Shown: one piece after another, positions 51,758 through 60,783 of the stretch
Layout: the number at the start of each line of letters is the position of its first letter
How positions within the stretch are numbered: position 1 is the first letter of the stretch
From: Pseudomonadota bacterium
Lineage (GTDB): Bacteria; Myxococcota_A; Bradymonadia; UBA4248
DNA length: 64,000 nt
Direction of reading: 5' to 3'
Assembly: GCA_017464085.1 (NCBI GenBank)
Contig: JAFUEE010000083.1
Location: forward strand, 1 to 64,000
Program-made: the position numbers and the translations under genes
Notes under the pieces: generated by a model
What the model was told of the DNA's origin: nothing
Databases searched by the model: none
The model's input: the letters and a program-made list of their open reading frames with translations, nothing else

Positions 51758-52321
51758 ATGACACTCAAACACTTCAGCCTCCTCATGACCATTGCACTGA
51801 TGTTTGCGTACACCTCATGCAGTGACGATACCGAGCATGCTTTCGCCCCCGATGATGATACTCAGCCAGCACCAATAAATTCACATGATTCAGACACATC
51901 CCCAGAAACTGGCGCCGAATCAGAGGATCACGATAGCAAAACCGGCAATCCAGAAAACAGCACGTCAGAACCACAACAACATGTCGAGGTATCACATTTG
52001 GGCGGATTAAGCCCCGAAGACGCGCTCGAATATATGAAAAGCACGCCTGACCTCGTCATTGTGCAAGTCACGCCCGAAGAGAATAAACTCGAACCCGGCT
52101 TTATCGGAGCCATGTATATTCCATATACAGAATTGGAAACGCGCTATGACGAGATTCCACGCGAAGTACCAGTCATATTGCACTGCCGTCGCGGCAAAGC
52201 CTCTATTCCCGCTTATGAAATCCTTCTTGAAAAGCGGCCAGATATTCCTGAATTGAGTTATATTGCCGGCGAACCGCTCGTTGACGCATATAATGCTTGG
52301 TATGAATCAATTAGGAATTAG
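51758..52321 (+). CDS. Rhodanese-domain lipoprotein
   Basis: A 187-residue predicted lipoprotein with GGGAG before the ATG at 51758 and a signal peptide ending TSC at Cys21. A disordered Asp/Ser/Glu/Pro-rich linker (~25-78) leads to a single rhodanese-like domain (~80-187) with the presumed active-site loop CRRGKAS beginning at Cys143. Rhodaneses transfer sulfane sulfur; exported versions may act in envelope sulfur or cyanide chemistry. The last codons and the TAG stop lie inside AGGAATT heptamer repeats, so the C-terminal SIRN is repeat-derived and the original end may have been replaced. Confidence 0.82.
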   Translation: MTLKHFSLLMTIALMFAYTSCSDDTEHAFAPDDDTQPAPINSHDSDTSPETGAESEDHDSKTGNPENSTSEPQQHVEVSHLGGLSPEDALEYMKSTPDLVIVQVTPEENKLEPGFIGAMYIPYTELETRYDEIPREVPVILHCRRGKASIPAYEILLEKRPDIPELSYIAGEPLVDAYNAWYESIRN

Positions 52322-52338
52322 GAATTATCTCACCCGCT

Positions 52339-52600
52339 GCTTCGCGGCACCCTCGCCTGTTTGGAGAGGGATTTGGGTTCGCTAACGCTCAACCGTTTAA
52401 GGAAAGTCTGATTAATTGGCCCCTAACCCCCGACCCCTTTCCCCGATGGGGCAAGGGGAGCGGATTTGCGCGATATCATGATTGAAGATTATGCAATTGT
52501 TCAGAGTTTCCTTAATAATTTGGAATTCGGAATGGCCCCCCCGACGCTTCGCGGCACCCTCGCATGTTTGGAGAGGTATTTGGCTTCGCTAACGCTCACC
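52339..52600. repeat. ~55-bp direct duplication flanking the MITE copy C
   Basis: 52339-52394 and 52546-52600 are alike: each begins GCTTCGCGGCACCCTCGC, continues with TGTTTGGAGAGG and ATTTGG, and ends TTCGCTAACGCTCA. The 111-bp MITE lies between them. No gene is present in 52322-52854. Confidence 0.8.
52401..52511. mobile_element. IS5-like MITE, copy C (111 bp) with TTAA target duplication
   Basis: The ends are GGAAAGTCTGATTAATTG and, reverse-complemented, GGAAACTCTGAACAATTG. Perfect TTAA direct repeats flank it at 52397-52400 and 52512-52515. The length equals that of copies A and B, but the interior is different and instead matches copy D at 34376-34455 in reverse. Confidence 0.75.
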
Positions 52601-52685
52601 CTGTTTGATATACCCAAAGGATGATATCTCCACGCTCGTAGAACATAGCCTAAGTTTTACGTCTTCTAACTCTAACCAATTTACC

Positions 52686-52773
52686 AATTCCTAATTCCTA
52701 ATTCCTAATTCCTAATTCCTAATTCCTAATTCCTAATTCCTAATTCCTAATTCCTAATTCCTAATTCCTAATT
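52686..52773. repeat. Heptanucleotide repeat (AATTCCT) x 12
   Basis: Twelve perfect copies of AATTCCT run from 52686 to 52769, followed by AATT. About 2.5 copies of the reverse complement (AGGAATT) occur at 52310-52327, over the stop codon of the rhodanese lipoprotein gene. The two sets bracket the repeat-rich gap in opposite orientation. Confidence 0.95.
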
Positions 52774-52776
52774 AAA

Positions 52777-52846
52777 AAAGCCGCGTATGCCCAAAGGGCA
52801 TAGCGGCTTTCAGCGAGCGTATGGGGAGTCAACGACTCCCCATAGC
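52777..52846. repeat. Two bulged TA-TA hairpins at the 3' side of surface paralog 1
   Basis: Copy one is 52777-52810 (outer AAAGCCGC/GCGGCTTT, inner TATGCCC/GGGCATA, bulged G at 52785). Copy two is 52817-52846 (inner eleven pairs TATGGGGAGTC/GACTCCCCATA, loop AAC, bulged G at 52819, short GC/GC outer stem). The same pair of hairpin types follows each of the other two tandem paralogs. Confidence 0.88.
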
Positions 52847-52854
52847 GAAGCAAA

Positions 52855-55800
52855 CTAATCCAGAAGCGTAATCTTTGCAGACCCGACATTCGCGTTCACA
52901 CCGGCCTGCATGCTGCCGCCCGTGACACCGCCGATATAACTGGAGCCGCCACCAGCCGCGCCGGCATAAGATGTGCCGCCACCGCCATACCAGCCGCCAC
53001 CGCCGCCTGCGCCGTAATCACCTTCCCAGCCGTATGTCAGGACATCGCTTCTGTAGCCATAGCCGCCGAAGCCAAAGCCGCCGTTGACCAGGACATTGGG
53101 ACCGCCAGAATATGGAGCTGATGTGCCGCCCGCCGATTGCGAACCGCCCGTGCCAGCACCGGCTCTCGGTGAAGTGCCCGTGCCGCCTGTCGCGCCGCCA
53201 CCGGCGCCACCCGTGCCATCCCATTCGACGCCACCAGCACCGCCTGCGACGATCAGAACTTCAGATTTATAGGAAGCGTATTCGCGGAGCGTACCATTGC
53301 CGCGTTTTGCGATCGCGATATGCGTCGCGCCGCCACCACGCGCGCCGACCGAACGCGCATGACCATAGCCACCGCCGTTATAACCGCCTGCGCCCGTCGC
53401 TTCGTGATAGGCATTGCCGCCCACGCAGACATAGAGCGTCTTGGCCGCCGCAAGCTGATATGTTCCGGATGAATAGCCGCCCTTTGCGACGACACCGCCA
53501 TCCCAGCCTGCCGTGCCCTGTGAACCGTTGACTTCGAGCTTGTATTTGCCCGGAAGCAGCGCGATTTCCTGGAGTCCGCCCGTATAGGCGAAGCTCTTTT
53601 CCTTGAACGCATAAAGCGTCATCTGAATGGTGTTGCTCTTGAGGGCGTTGTACTGGCCTTCGCCCGCCGTCACGGCTGAGATTGTCTCGAAACTCTTGGC
53701 CGTCTTGGCTTTCATCGGGTTCGCATCAGTGAGTGTGACCGACTGAGGCTTGTCCCAGTTAGATGTCGTGAACGTCAGCTTGTTGTTGCTCAGAGCGGCT
53801 GTCTCGGCATTCGTCGTGCTCAGCGTGACGACAACATCGCTCAAGGGCGGCGCGCTCAGCGCCACAGAAACAGTCGTCGTGTAATCGCCCGGAACGAGCG
53901 TCGTCTTGCCCGCAGTCAGCGTCACGGATGCCGACTCGTTATCGAGAATGTTGTAATCTGGAGAAACAGCTTTCAGGCCATTGAAATTCGCATCTTCCGA
54001 AACGCTGCTCAGATCGATGTGGACAGTCTGCGTGCCATCCGCATAGTTGTCATCCTGGACTTTCATATAGACCGTCTGCGCGACGTTCCAGCTTTCTTCG
54101 GTGAAGACCAGCGTGGACTGGCCCAGAATCTTGAGTTCCGACTCATCGCTCGACTTGGTGGTCACGGTCACGGGGCTTTCGGGCTGCGCCGACAGGACGA
54201 CCTTGAATTCGAGCGTCTTGCCACTGTCTTCCATCACTTCCGCGCCTTCCGCAATCACGACGAGCTCCGCGACTTCGTCATCGAGCGTCGTAATCTCGAT
54301 CTTGTCAGAAATCGCATTCAGTTCCTCATTTTCAGGATCGCCGCCGAAATTCTTGTCATCCGAAGTCAGATCGAGCGTCAGATTGGACACGATATCGCCA
54401 TCGATGATCACGTCATCCATGCCCGTCACGGTGATTGTCTGCGCGACGTTCCAATTTTCCGGAGAGAACGTCATCGTATCGGGCTTGACTGTCATTTCAG
54501 ACTTGTCGCTCGAAGCGATCGCGACGGTCACAGGCGCTGTCGGAATCGAGGTCAGCGAAAGCGCGATATCAAGCGTCGAGCCGGCCTCGGTCACTGTCGT
54601 CTCGGTGTATTCTTTGTTCAGGCCTGCGACGTTCTTGTCGATGTTCTTGCCATCGATCCATTTCTCGGCCAGATTTTCATACCGCTCGTCAAGCGTCGAG
54701 AATTTAAGGCGAACTTTGTAATCCTTGTCGCCATCAATGATATGATCGTCCACGCCCTGGAGGGAGATCACGACGCCGTCCTTATAGTTGTCCTTGTTGA
54801 GCGTCAGCTTGGCTTCAGTCAGGAGCTTGACTTCCTCGGTCGGCGTTTCCTTGTCTGCGGCAAAGAGCGAGACGCCGACATCGACCTCATCCGTCGGCGC
54901 AAGCCCGAGACGAACCTTGATATCGACAGGCAAGCCGCCTTCTTCCGTCACAACGCTCTCTTTGTCCAAGAAGACTTCCGCAATATCATCGTCCAGATTG
55001 ACCGCATCGATCGGCTTGATTTCAAGGCCGCTATAATTCGAGTCTTCAGAGACCGTATTTTCAAACACGATCTGATAGACATGCTCGACATCATTTGGAG
55101 AGCCGTCATCATCGATGCCGATGACTTTGATTTCCTGAGGCGTATCCCAATTTTCCGGCGTAAACGTGACCGTGAGCTTGTTCTCTTCCGCGCCATCGAT
55201 CTGCCCATATCCTGGGTTGCTGCTCGACACGACGAACGTCACATCAGCCGCCGGCTTTGCCTTGAGCACTGCGCTGAATGAAGCGCTGCCGCCGGATTCC
55301 GTCGTCGTCAGCTTGTCGCCATTCACAGAAATGCCCACGCCCACCGTGTCGACATTCTTGTTGACCATTTCAATCGACTGCGAAAGCCCGTTAAACGCAG
55401 CATCCTCCGAAACAGTCGTGATCGTCAGCGTATATTTCTGATCTTCATCAATCACATTGTCGGGCAGGCCGATCACATGAATCGTCTGAACATCGCCATA
55501 ATTCTGGGCATCAAAGAGCACGCCTTCGCAGCTCACTTCAGCCTCTGCTGCCGCGCTTTCAGGGCTCAATTCGCATGTCACCGTCACGTCCTTCGAAGGC
55601 GGGTTGTTCAGCGTCAGAGAGATGGTCGCAGATGCGCCATTTTCATCGGTTTCGGCCGTATCCGCCACGGCATTGAGCGCAGGATCATGTTCAAACTCGC
55701 AGGCGCCAGATTCGTTGCATACCTTGCCCGGGTCGCACTTTTCTTTGCCGACGCATGCCGGATAGACGCAATCGCCCTTCGAGCACACGAGACCGCCCTC

Positions 55801-56418
55801 ACAAGTCTGGCCCAGGCATTCGTTATCCACACATGAGCCTTTCACGCATGTCGCGCCGTCTGTGCAGACAATCGCTTTTTCCAGGCAGAGCGCATCTTCG
55901 CAGACGCCCTGGCGGCAGACTTCGCCCTCGTCGCAGGTCTTGTCCTGGCAGCCGTCGTCCACGCAATCGCCTTTTGAGCACATCTGTCCGCCTTCACAGG
56001 TCTTCTCTGCGCCGTCGACGATGCACTCCGGATCATAGCAACGCGCATTCAGGCACTGTTTGCCGTCCGGGCAGTTCACGCCTTCGCACGGGTCTTCTTT
56101 CGGCCCGGGGCCCGGATCCACATTTTTTTCGACGCATTTGCCCTCGGCACCGCATTCAAGGCCTTCGGCGCATTTGATCTCTTCGCTGCAGGCTTCGCCA
56201 GCCTTGGCCGGATCTGTCTGTACAGGTTCCTGCGTCTCTTCCACGCATTTGCCATCCTCCCCGCACACCAGCCCCGCGCCGCAGGGCTTCGCATCGCTGC
56301 ACGAATCATTCAGCTTGCCGCGCACACCGCTCACTTCGTCACCACACGATATCATGCCGACACCGAGCGAAGCGACAGCGCAAAGCGCAAGCAGGCTCTG
56401 TTGCCGTGATCGTTTCAT
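52855..56418 (-). CDS. Surface lipoprotein paralog 1 (cysteine modules, Calx-beta-like repeats, glycine-rich C-terminus)
   Basis: A 1,187-residue predicted lipoprotein: AAGGAGG before the ATG and a signal peptide ending ISC at Cys25. Residues ~30-245 hold ten or so cysteine modules (C...GL.CG.DGKCVE; C.GGQMCSKGDCV). Residues ~250-950 hold about seven ~110-residue beta-sandwich repeats with TEEGG, FTPENWDTPQEIKVIG and DDHIIDGDKDY motifs, resembling Calx-beta or cadherin-like calcium modules. The last ~225 residues match the glycine-rich domain PF12810 (FAYTGGLQEIALLPGKYKLEV, GGYNGGGYG, GGGATHIAI, LIVAGGAGG). It probably projects from the outer membrane. It is one of three tandem paralogs in the same orientation. 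Confidence 0.85.
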   Translation of the reverse strand: MKRSRQQSLLALCAVASLGVGMISCGDEVSGVRGKLNDSCSDAKPCGAGLVCGEDGKCVEETQEPVQTDPAKAGEACSEEIKCAEGLECGAEGKCVEKNVDPGPGPKEDPCEGVNCPDGKQCLNARCYDPECIVDGAEKTCEGGQMCSKGDCVDDGCQDKTCDEGEVCRQGVCEDALCLEKAIVCTDGATCVKGSCVDNECLGQTCEGGLVCSKGDCVYPACVGKEKCDPGKVCNESGACEFEHDPALNAVADTAETDENGASATISLTLNNPPSKDVTVTCELSPESAAAEAEVSCEGVLFDAQNYGDVQTIHVIGLPDNVIDEDQKYTLTITTVSEDAAFNGLSQSIEMVNKNVDTVGVGISVNGDKLTTTESGGSASFSAVLKAKPAADVTFVVSSSNPGYGQIDGAEENKLTVTFTPENWDTPQEIKVIGIDDDGSPNDVEHVYQIVFENTVSEDSNYSGLEIKPIDAVNLDDDIAEVFLDKESVVTEEGGLPVDIKVRLGLAPTDEVDVGVSLFAADKETPTEEVKLLTEAKLTLNKDNYKDGVVISLQGVDDHIIDGDKDYKVRLKFSTLDERYENLAEKWIDGKNIDKNVAGLNKEYTETTVTEAGSTLDIALSLTSIPTAPVTVAIASSDKSEMTVKPDTMTFSPENWNVAQTITVTGMDDVIIDGDIVSNLTLDLTSDDKNFGGDPENEELNAISDKIEITTLDDEVAELVVIAEGAEVMEDSGKTLEFKVVLSAQPESPVTVTTKSSDESELKILGQSTLVFTEESWNVAQTVYMKVQDDNYADGTQTVHIDLSSVSEDANFNGLKAVSPDYNILDNESASVTLTAGKTTLVPGDYTTTVSVALSAPPLSDVVVTLSTTNAETAALSNNKLTFTTSNWDKPQSVTLTDANPMKAKTAKSFETISAVTAGEGQYNALKSNTIQMTLYAFKEKSFAYTGGLQEIALLPGKYKLEVNGSQGTAGWDGGVVAKGGYSSGTYQLAAAKTLYVCVGGNAYHEATGAGGYNGGGYGHARSVGARGGGATHIAIAKRGNGTLREYASYKSEVLIVAGGAGGVEWDGTGGAGGGATGGTGTSPRAGAGTGGSQSAGGTSAPYSGGPNVLVNGGFGFGGYGYRSDVLTYGWEGDYGAGGGGGWYGGGGTSYAGAAGGGSSYIGGVTGGSMQAGVNANVGSAKITLLD

Positions 56419-56440
56419 TCTGCCTCCTTAAAAATAAAAA

Positions 56441-56462
56441 AATTGATGGCTGACCATCAAAA
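56441..56462. other. Leader hairpin before surface paralog 1
   Basis: TTGATGG and CCATCAA form a 7-bp stem around CTGA, about 25 bases before the start codon of paralog 1 on the minus strand and upstream of its AAGGAGG. It could modulate translation. Confidence 0.35.
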
Positions 56463-56544
56463 TTCACGAAACGTTCGTACAAACGCAATAATATCTGGTT
56501 TTACGCACAATTTGTCGCAGAATCAAGCTTTCATTCTTTTTTTC

Positions 56545-56610
56545 GGCCGCTATGCCGCACAGCGGCATACGCGGCCCTGCCAGCCTATCGCCTGCGGCGA
56601 TACGTCTGGC
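56545..56610. repeat. Two bulged TA-TA hairpins upstream of paralog 1
   Basis: Copy one is 56545-56576 (outer GGCCGC/GCGGCC, inner TATGCCGC/GCGGCATA, loop ACA, bulged C at 56570). Copy two is 56579-56610 (outer GCCAGCC/GTCTGGC with one C-T mismatch, inner TATCGCC/GGCGATA, bulged C at 56603). Confidence 0.85.
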
Positions 56611-56679
56611 CACATGGCTTCGCCTGAACTTCCGGCAACCGTACAGTTTCCCCGGATATGCCGTGCCGCAAAATGAACA

Positions 56680-56749
56680 AAAGCCGCGTATGCCCAACGG
56701 GCATAGCGGCTTTGCGAAAGCGTATGGCGCGGCAACGCCGCGCCATAGC
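56680..56749. repeat. Two bulged TA-TA hairpins at the 3' side of surface paralog 2
   Basis: Copy one is 56680-56713 (outer AAAGCCGC/GCGGCTTT, inner TATGCCC/GGGCATA, loop AAC, bulged G at 56688). Copy two is 56720-56749 (inner TATGGCGCGGC/GCCGCGCCATA, loop AAC, bulged G at 56722). Confidence 0.88.
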
Positions 56750-56766
56750 GAAGCAACCTATTACTT

Positions 56767-59700
56767 TTAATCCAAAAGCGTAATCTTCGCAGACCCGACG
56801 TTCGCATTCACACCAGTCTGCATGCTGCCGCTCGTGACACCGCCGATATAGCCGGAACCACCGCCAGCAGCACCGGCATAAGACGTGCCGCCACCACCGT
56901 ACCAGCCGCCGCCGCCGCCTGCGCCGTAGTCCGTGCCGCTGTTCGTATAGCCATAACCGCCATACCCGAAGCCGCCGTTCGTCATCACACTGGCCATGTT
57001 CGGCATCGGAACCGACGTGCCGCCTGCCGACTGCGTACCTGGCGTCGCAACAGCTGCAGTACCGTTCACACCATTATTGACTGATGTTCCCTTGCCGCCG
57101 CTCGCGCCGCCGCCTGCGCCGCCAGTGCCGCCCCATTCCACGCCACCTGCGCCTCCGGCGACGATCAGGACATCCGATTTATTCGACGCATAAGCTTTGA
57201 GCGTGCCATTGCCGACCTTCGAAATCGCGATATGCGTCGCGCCGCCGCCACGGGCACCGCCCGATTTGCCGTGCCCAAAGCCGCCGCCGTTATAGCCGCC
57301 ACTGGCTGTCGCTTCATGATACGCATTGCCGCCGACACAGACATAGAGCGTCTTGGCGGCAGCGAGCTGATAGGTGCCGGTCGAATACCCGCCTTTGCCG
57401 ACAATGCCGTCTTTCCAGCCGGCAGTGCTCTGCGAGCCATAGACTTCAAGCTTGTATTTGCCCGGAAGCAGCGCGATCTCCTGCAGGCCGCCCGTATAGG
57501 CAAAGCTCTTTTCCTTGAACGCATACAGCGTGATGCCGACGCTCGACTTGAGACCGTTATACTGGCCTTCGCCTGCCGCAACCGCAGAAATCGTCGCCGT
57601 GCTCTTGGCCGAAGGCGCTTTCTGCGGATTGACATCCGTCAGCGTGACGCTCTGAGGCTTGTCCCAGTTCTCAGTCGTAAACGTCAGCTTGCTGTTGCCC
57701 AGAGCAGCCGTGTCGTTGTTCGACGATGACAGCGTGACGACGACATCGCTCAAAGGCGGCGCGCTCAGCGCCACAGAGACCGTCGTGCTGTAATCGCCCG
57801 GCACGAGCACATTCTTGCCAAGCGTCAGCGTAATCGTTGCTGATTCGTTATCGAGGATGCTGTATTCAGGCGACACAGCCTTCAAACCGTTAAAATTCGC
57901 GTCATCCGAGGTGCTGCCCAGATCGATGTGGACTTTCTGCGTGCCATCGGCATAGCCGTCATCCACAACCTCCAGGAAAACAGTCTGCGCGACATTCCAA
58001 TTTTCCTCGGTGAAGATGAGCGTCGGCTGTCCGACGATCTTGAGCTCGGATTCATCGTTCGATTTCGCTGACACAGTCACAGGCGCTTCAGGCTGAGCCG
58101 AAAGGACGACCTTGAACTCAAGCTTCTTGCCGCTGTTTTCCAGAACTTCAGCGCCTTCCGCGATCACGACAATCGCCGCCGTATCGTTGTCAAGCGTCGT
58201 GATCTCGATCTTGTCCTCGATCGCGTTCAGCGCGTCATTCTCAGGATCGCCGCCAAAATTCTTGTCATCTGACGTGACTTTAAGCGTCAGCTCGGAAACG
58301 ATATCGCCATCGACAATCACATCATCCATGCCTGTCACAGTGATTTTCTGCGGCTTGTCCCAGTCCTCCGGCGTAAACGTCATCGATGCGGGCTTGACTG
58401 TCATCTCGGACTTGTCGCTCGACGCGAGCGCGACCGTCACAGGGGCCGTCGGAATGCTCGAAAGCGACAGGTCGATGTCGAGCGTCGTGCCGTCTTCAGA
58501 GACTTTCGTCTCCGTATATTCCTTCGTGAGCGCGGCGACGTTCTTGTCGATATTCTTGCCCGTAATCCATTTATCCTCCAGGTTGTACTGATCATCGAGC
58601 GTCGAGAACTTCAGGCGAATTTTGAAATCCTGATCGCCATCAATGATGTGATCATCAATGCCCTGGAGCGAAATCGCGACGCCTTCTTTATAGTTATCCA
58701 TCGTGATCGCAAACTTCTGCTCGGTCAGAAGCTTGACCTCATCGCTTTCAGTCTTTCCATCCGCCTCAAATATCTGCGCGCGGACATTGACATCATCCGT
58801 CGGCGCGAGCCCCAGGCGAAGCATGATATCCACAGGCGCGCCGCCCTCTTCCGTCACGACCTCGGCCTTGTCGAGGAACGCTTCCGCGATATCGTTGTCG
58901 AGGTTGACCGCATCAATCGGCGCGATATCGAGGCCATTATAATTTGCATCTTCCGAAGAGGTCTTGCTGAAGACCACCTGATAGGTGTGGTCCGCATCAT
59001 TCTTATTTTCCCCATCTTCCACGCCGACGACCTTGATTTCCTGCGGCGTATCCCAGTTCTCCGGCGTAAACGTCACGACGAGCTTGTTATCTTCCGTGCC
59101 GTCAATCCTGCCATAATCCGCATTGCTGCTCGACACCTCGAACGTCACATCCGTTTCGGGCTTCGCCTTGAGCACGACGGTAAACACCGCGCTGCCGCCA
59201 GACTCGGTCGTCGTCAGCATCTCGGCGCCCGTATAGACGCTCACGCCCACCGTATCGACATTCCTGTTGACCATCTCGATCGACTGCGAAAGCCCGTCAA
59301 AGAGCGCGTCCTCCGAAACAGTCGTGATTGTCAGCGTATATTTCTGGTCTTCATCAATCTTGTTGTCGGGCAGGCCCACGACATGAATCGTCTGGACATC
59401 GCCATAATTCTGGGCATCAAAGAGCACGCCCTCGCAGCTCACTTCAGCTTCAGCCGCCGCGCCTTCGGGACTCAGTTCGCATTTCACCGTCACATCTTTT
59501 GCCGGCGGATTGTTCAGCGACAGCGAGATCGTCGCAGATGCGCCATTTTCATCGGTCTCGACCGTATCCGCTTCGGCGCTCAGCGCAGGCGCATTCTCAA
59601 ACACGCATTCGCCGGATTCATTGCACGATTTTCCAGGATCGCAGGCCGGCTTGCCGACACATGCCGGATAGACGCACGCCCCTTTCGAGCATGTCAGGCC

Positions 59701-60429
59701 CGCATCGCAAGTCTGTCCAAGACATTCATTCTCAATGCAGGCGCCTTTCACACATGTCGAACCGTCATTACAGACAATCGCTTTTTCAAGGCAGATCGCG
59801 TCCTCGCAGATACCTTTCGCGCAGACCTCCCCTTCGCCACAGGTCTTGTCCTGGCAACCGTCATCGACGCATTCGCCCTTCGAGCACATCTTGCCGCTGT
59901 CACACGCCATCTCCGCGCCATCCACGATGCACTCAGGATCGAAGCATTGCGCGTTCAGGCAAAGCTTTCCATCCGGGCAGTTCACGCCTTCGCACGGGTC
60001 TTCTTTTGGGCCCGGACCCGGATCTACGGTTTTCTCGACGCATTTGCCCTCTGCGCCGCATTCCAGGCCGTCTTCGCACGATTTGTCCGCGCCGCAATCT
60101 TCGCCGAGCTTCGCCTTTTCATCCGCAGCGCCGCTCTTTTCAACGCATTTGCCCTCAGAGCCGCACTCAAGTCCGTCCTCGCAAGCCTTCTCCGCGCCGC
60201 AATCTTCGCCGAGCCTGGCTTTATCGCCATCGGGATTCTGCGAGGCATCCTCGCATATCTTGTCTGCATTGCAGACCAGCCCGGGCTCGCAATCGCTGTC
60301 CGCGCAGGACTGCCCGGCTTTCGCCTTGCTCACGCTGGTACCCGCATCGTCATCGCATGCCGACACGCCAAAGCCAAGCGCCGCTGCAGCGCACAAAGCC
60401 ATGATACTGAGCTATCGTGAATGTTTCAT
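56767..60429 (-). pseudogene. Surface lipoprotein paralog 2 with a nonsense codon in its signal peptide
   Basis: From the ATG at 60429, which has AAGGTGGAG before it, the frame reads MKHSR-stop-LSIMALCAAAALGFGVSAC, in step with MKRSRQQSLLALCAVASLG of paralog 1. The TAG at 60412-60414 replaces an expected Gln codon (CAG to TAG is one change). An internal ATG at 60402 would give 1,211 residues, but with a signal peptide lacking its positive start (MALCAAAALGFGVSAC). The body is intact: cysteine modules (~20-270), Calx-beta-like repeats, and the PF12810-type glycine-rich C-terminus. It may be silent, mis-exported or rescued by re-initiation. Sequencing error cannot be excluded. Confidence 0.75.
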
Positions 60430-60579
60430 CTCTCCACCTTATATCAAACACACCAGTTCGATTCACGCACACCTGCACCACAGGCGCAGACATGTAATGA
60501 ATGGACCGCAAATACTTCCCACTGACACTATTTACGCACAAAATACACATGAAGCAAGCGTTTATCGCATTTTATGTCG

Positions 60580-60643
60580 GGCCGCTATGCCGCTTCGCGC
60601 CATACGCGCCCCCATGCCCGCCTATCGCCTTCGGCGATACGGC
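60580..60643. repeat. Two bulged TA-TA hairpins upstream of paralog 2
   Basis: Copy one is 60580-60611 (inner TATGCCGC/GCGCCATA with one mismatch, bulged C at 60605, imperfect outer stem). Copy two is 60620-60643 (inner TATCGCC/GGCGATA, loop TTC, bulged C at 60640, outer GCC/GGC). They sit where the 56545-56610 pair sits relative to paralog 1. Confidence 0.75.
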
Positions 60644-60708
60644 TGGCCCCCTGCCATGCAAAATCCACAGGTACCCGTTCTCCCCCCGGAAGCAACGCAC
60701 CAAAAGCA

Positions 60709-60778
60709 AAAGCCGCGTATGCCCGACGGGCACAGCGGCTTTCTGCGAGCGTATGGCGCGGCTTTGCCGCGCCATAGC
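60709..60778. repeat. Two bulged TA-TA hairpins at the 3' side of surface paralog 3
   Basis: Copy one is 60709-60742 (outer AAAGCCGC/GCGGCTTT, inner TATGCCC/GGGCACA with one mismatch, bulged G at 60717). Copy two is 60749-60778 (inner TATGGCGCGGC/GCCGCGCCATA, loop TTT, bulged G at 60751). Confidence 0.85.
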
Positions 60779-60783
60779 GAGCA

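Noticed and set aside
58648-60420. 590-residue plus-strand frame opposite surface paralog 2
   Set aside because: It is antisense to a well-supported gene, Arg/His/Ile-rich, and exists because of codon bias on the real strand. A similar antisense frame lies opposite paralog 1 (54019-55281).
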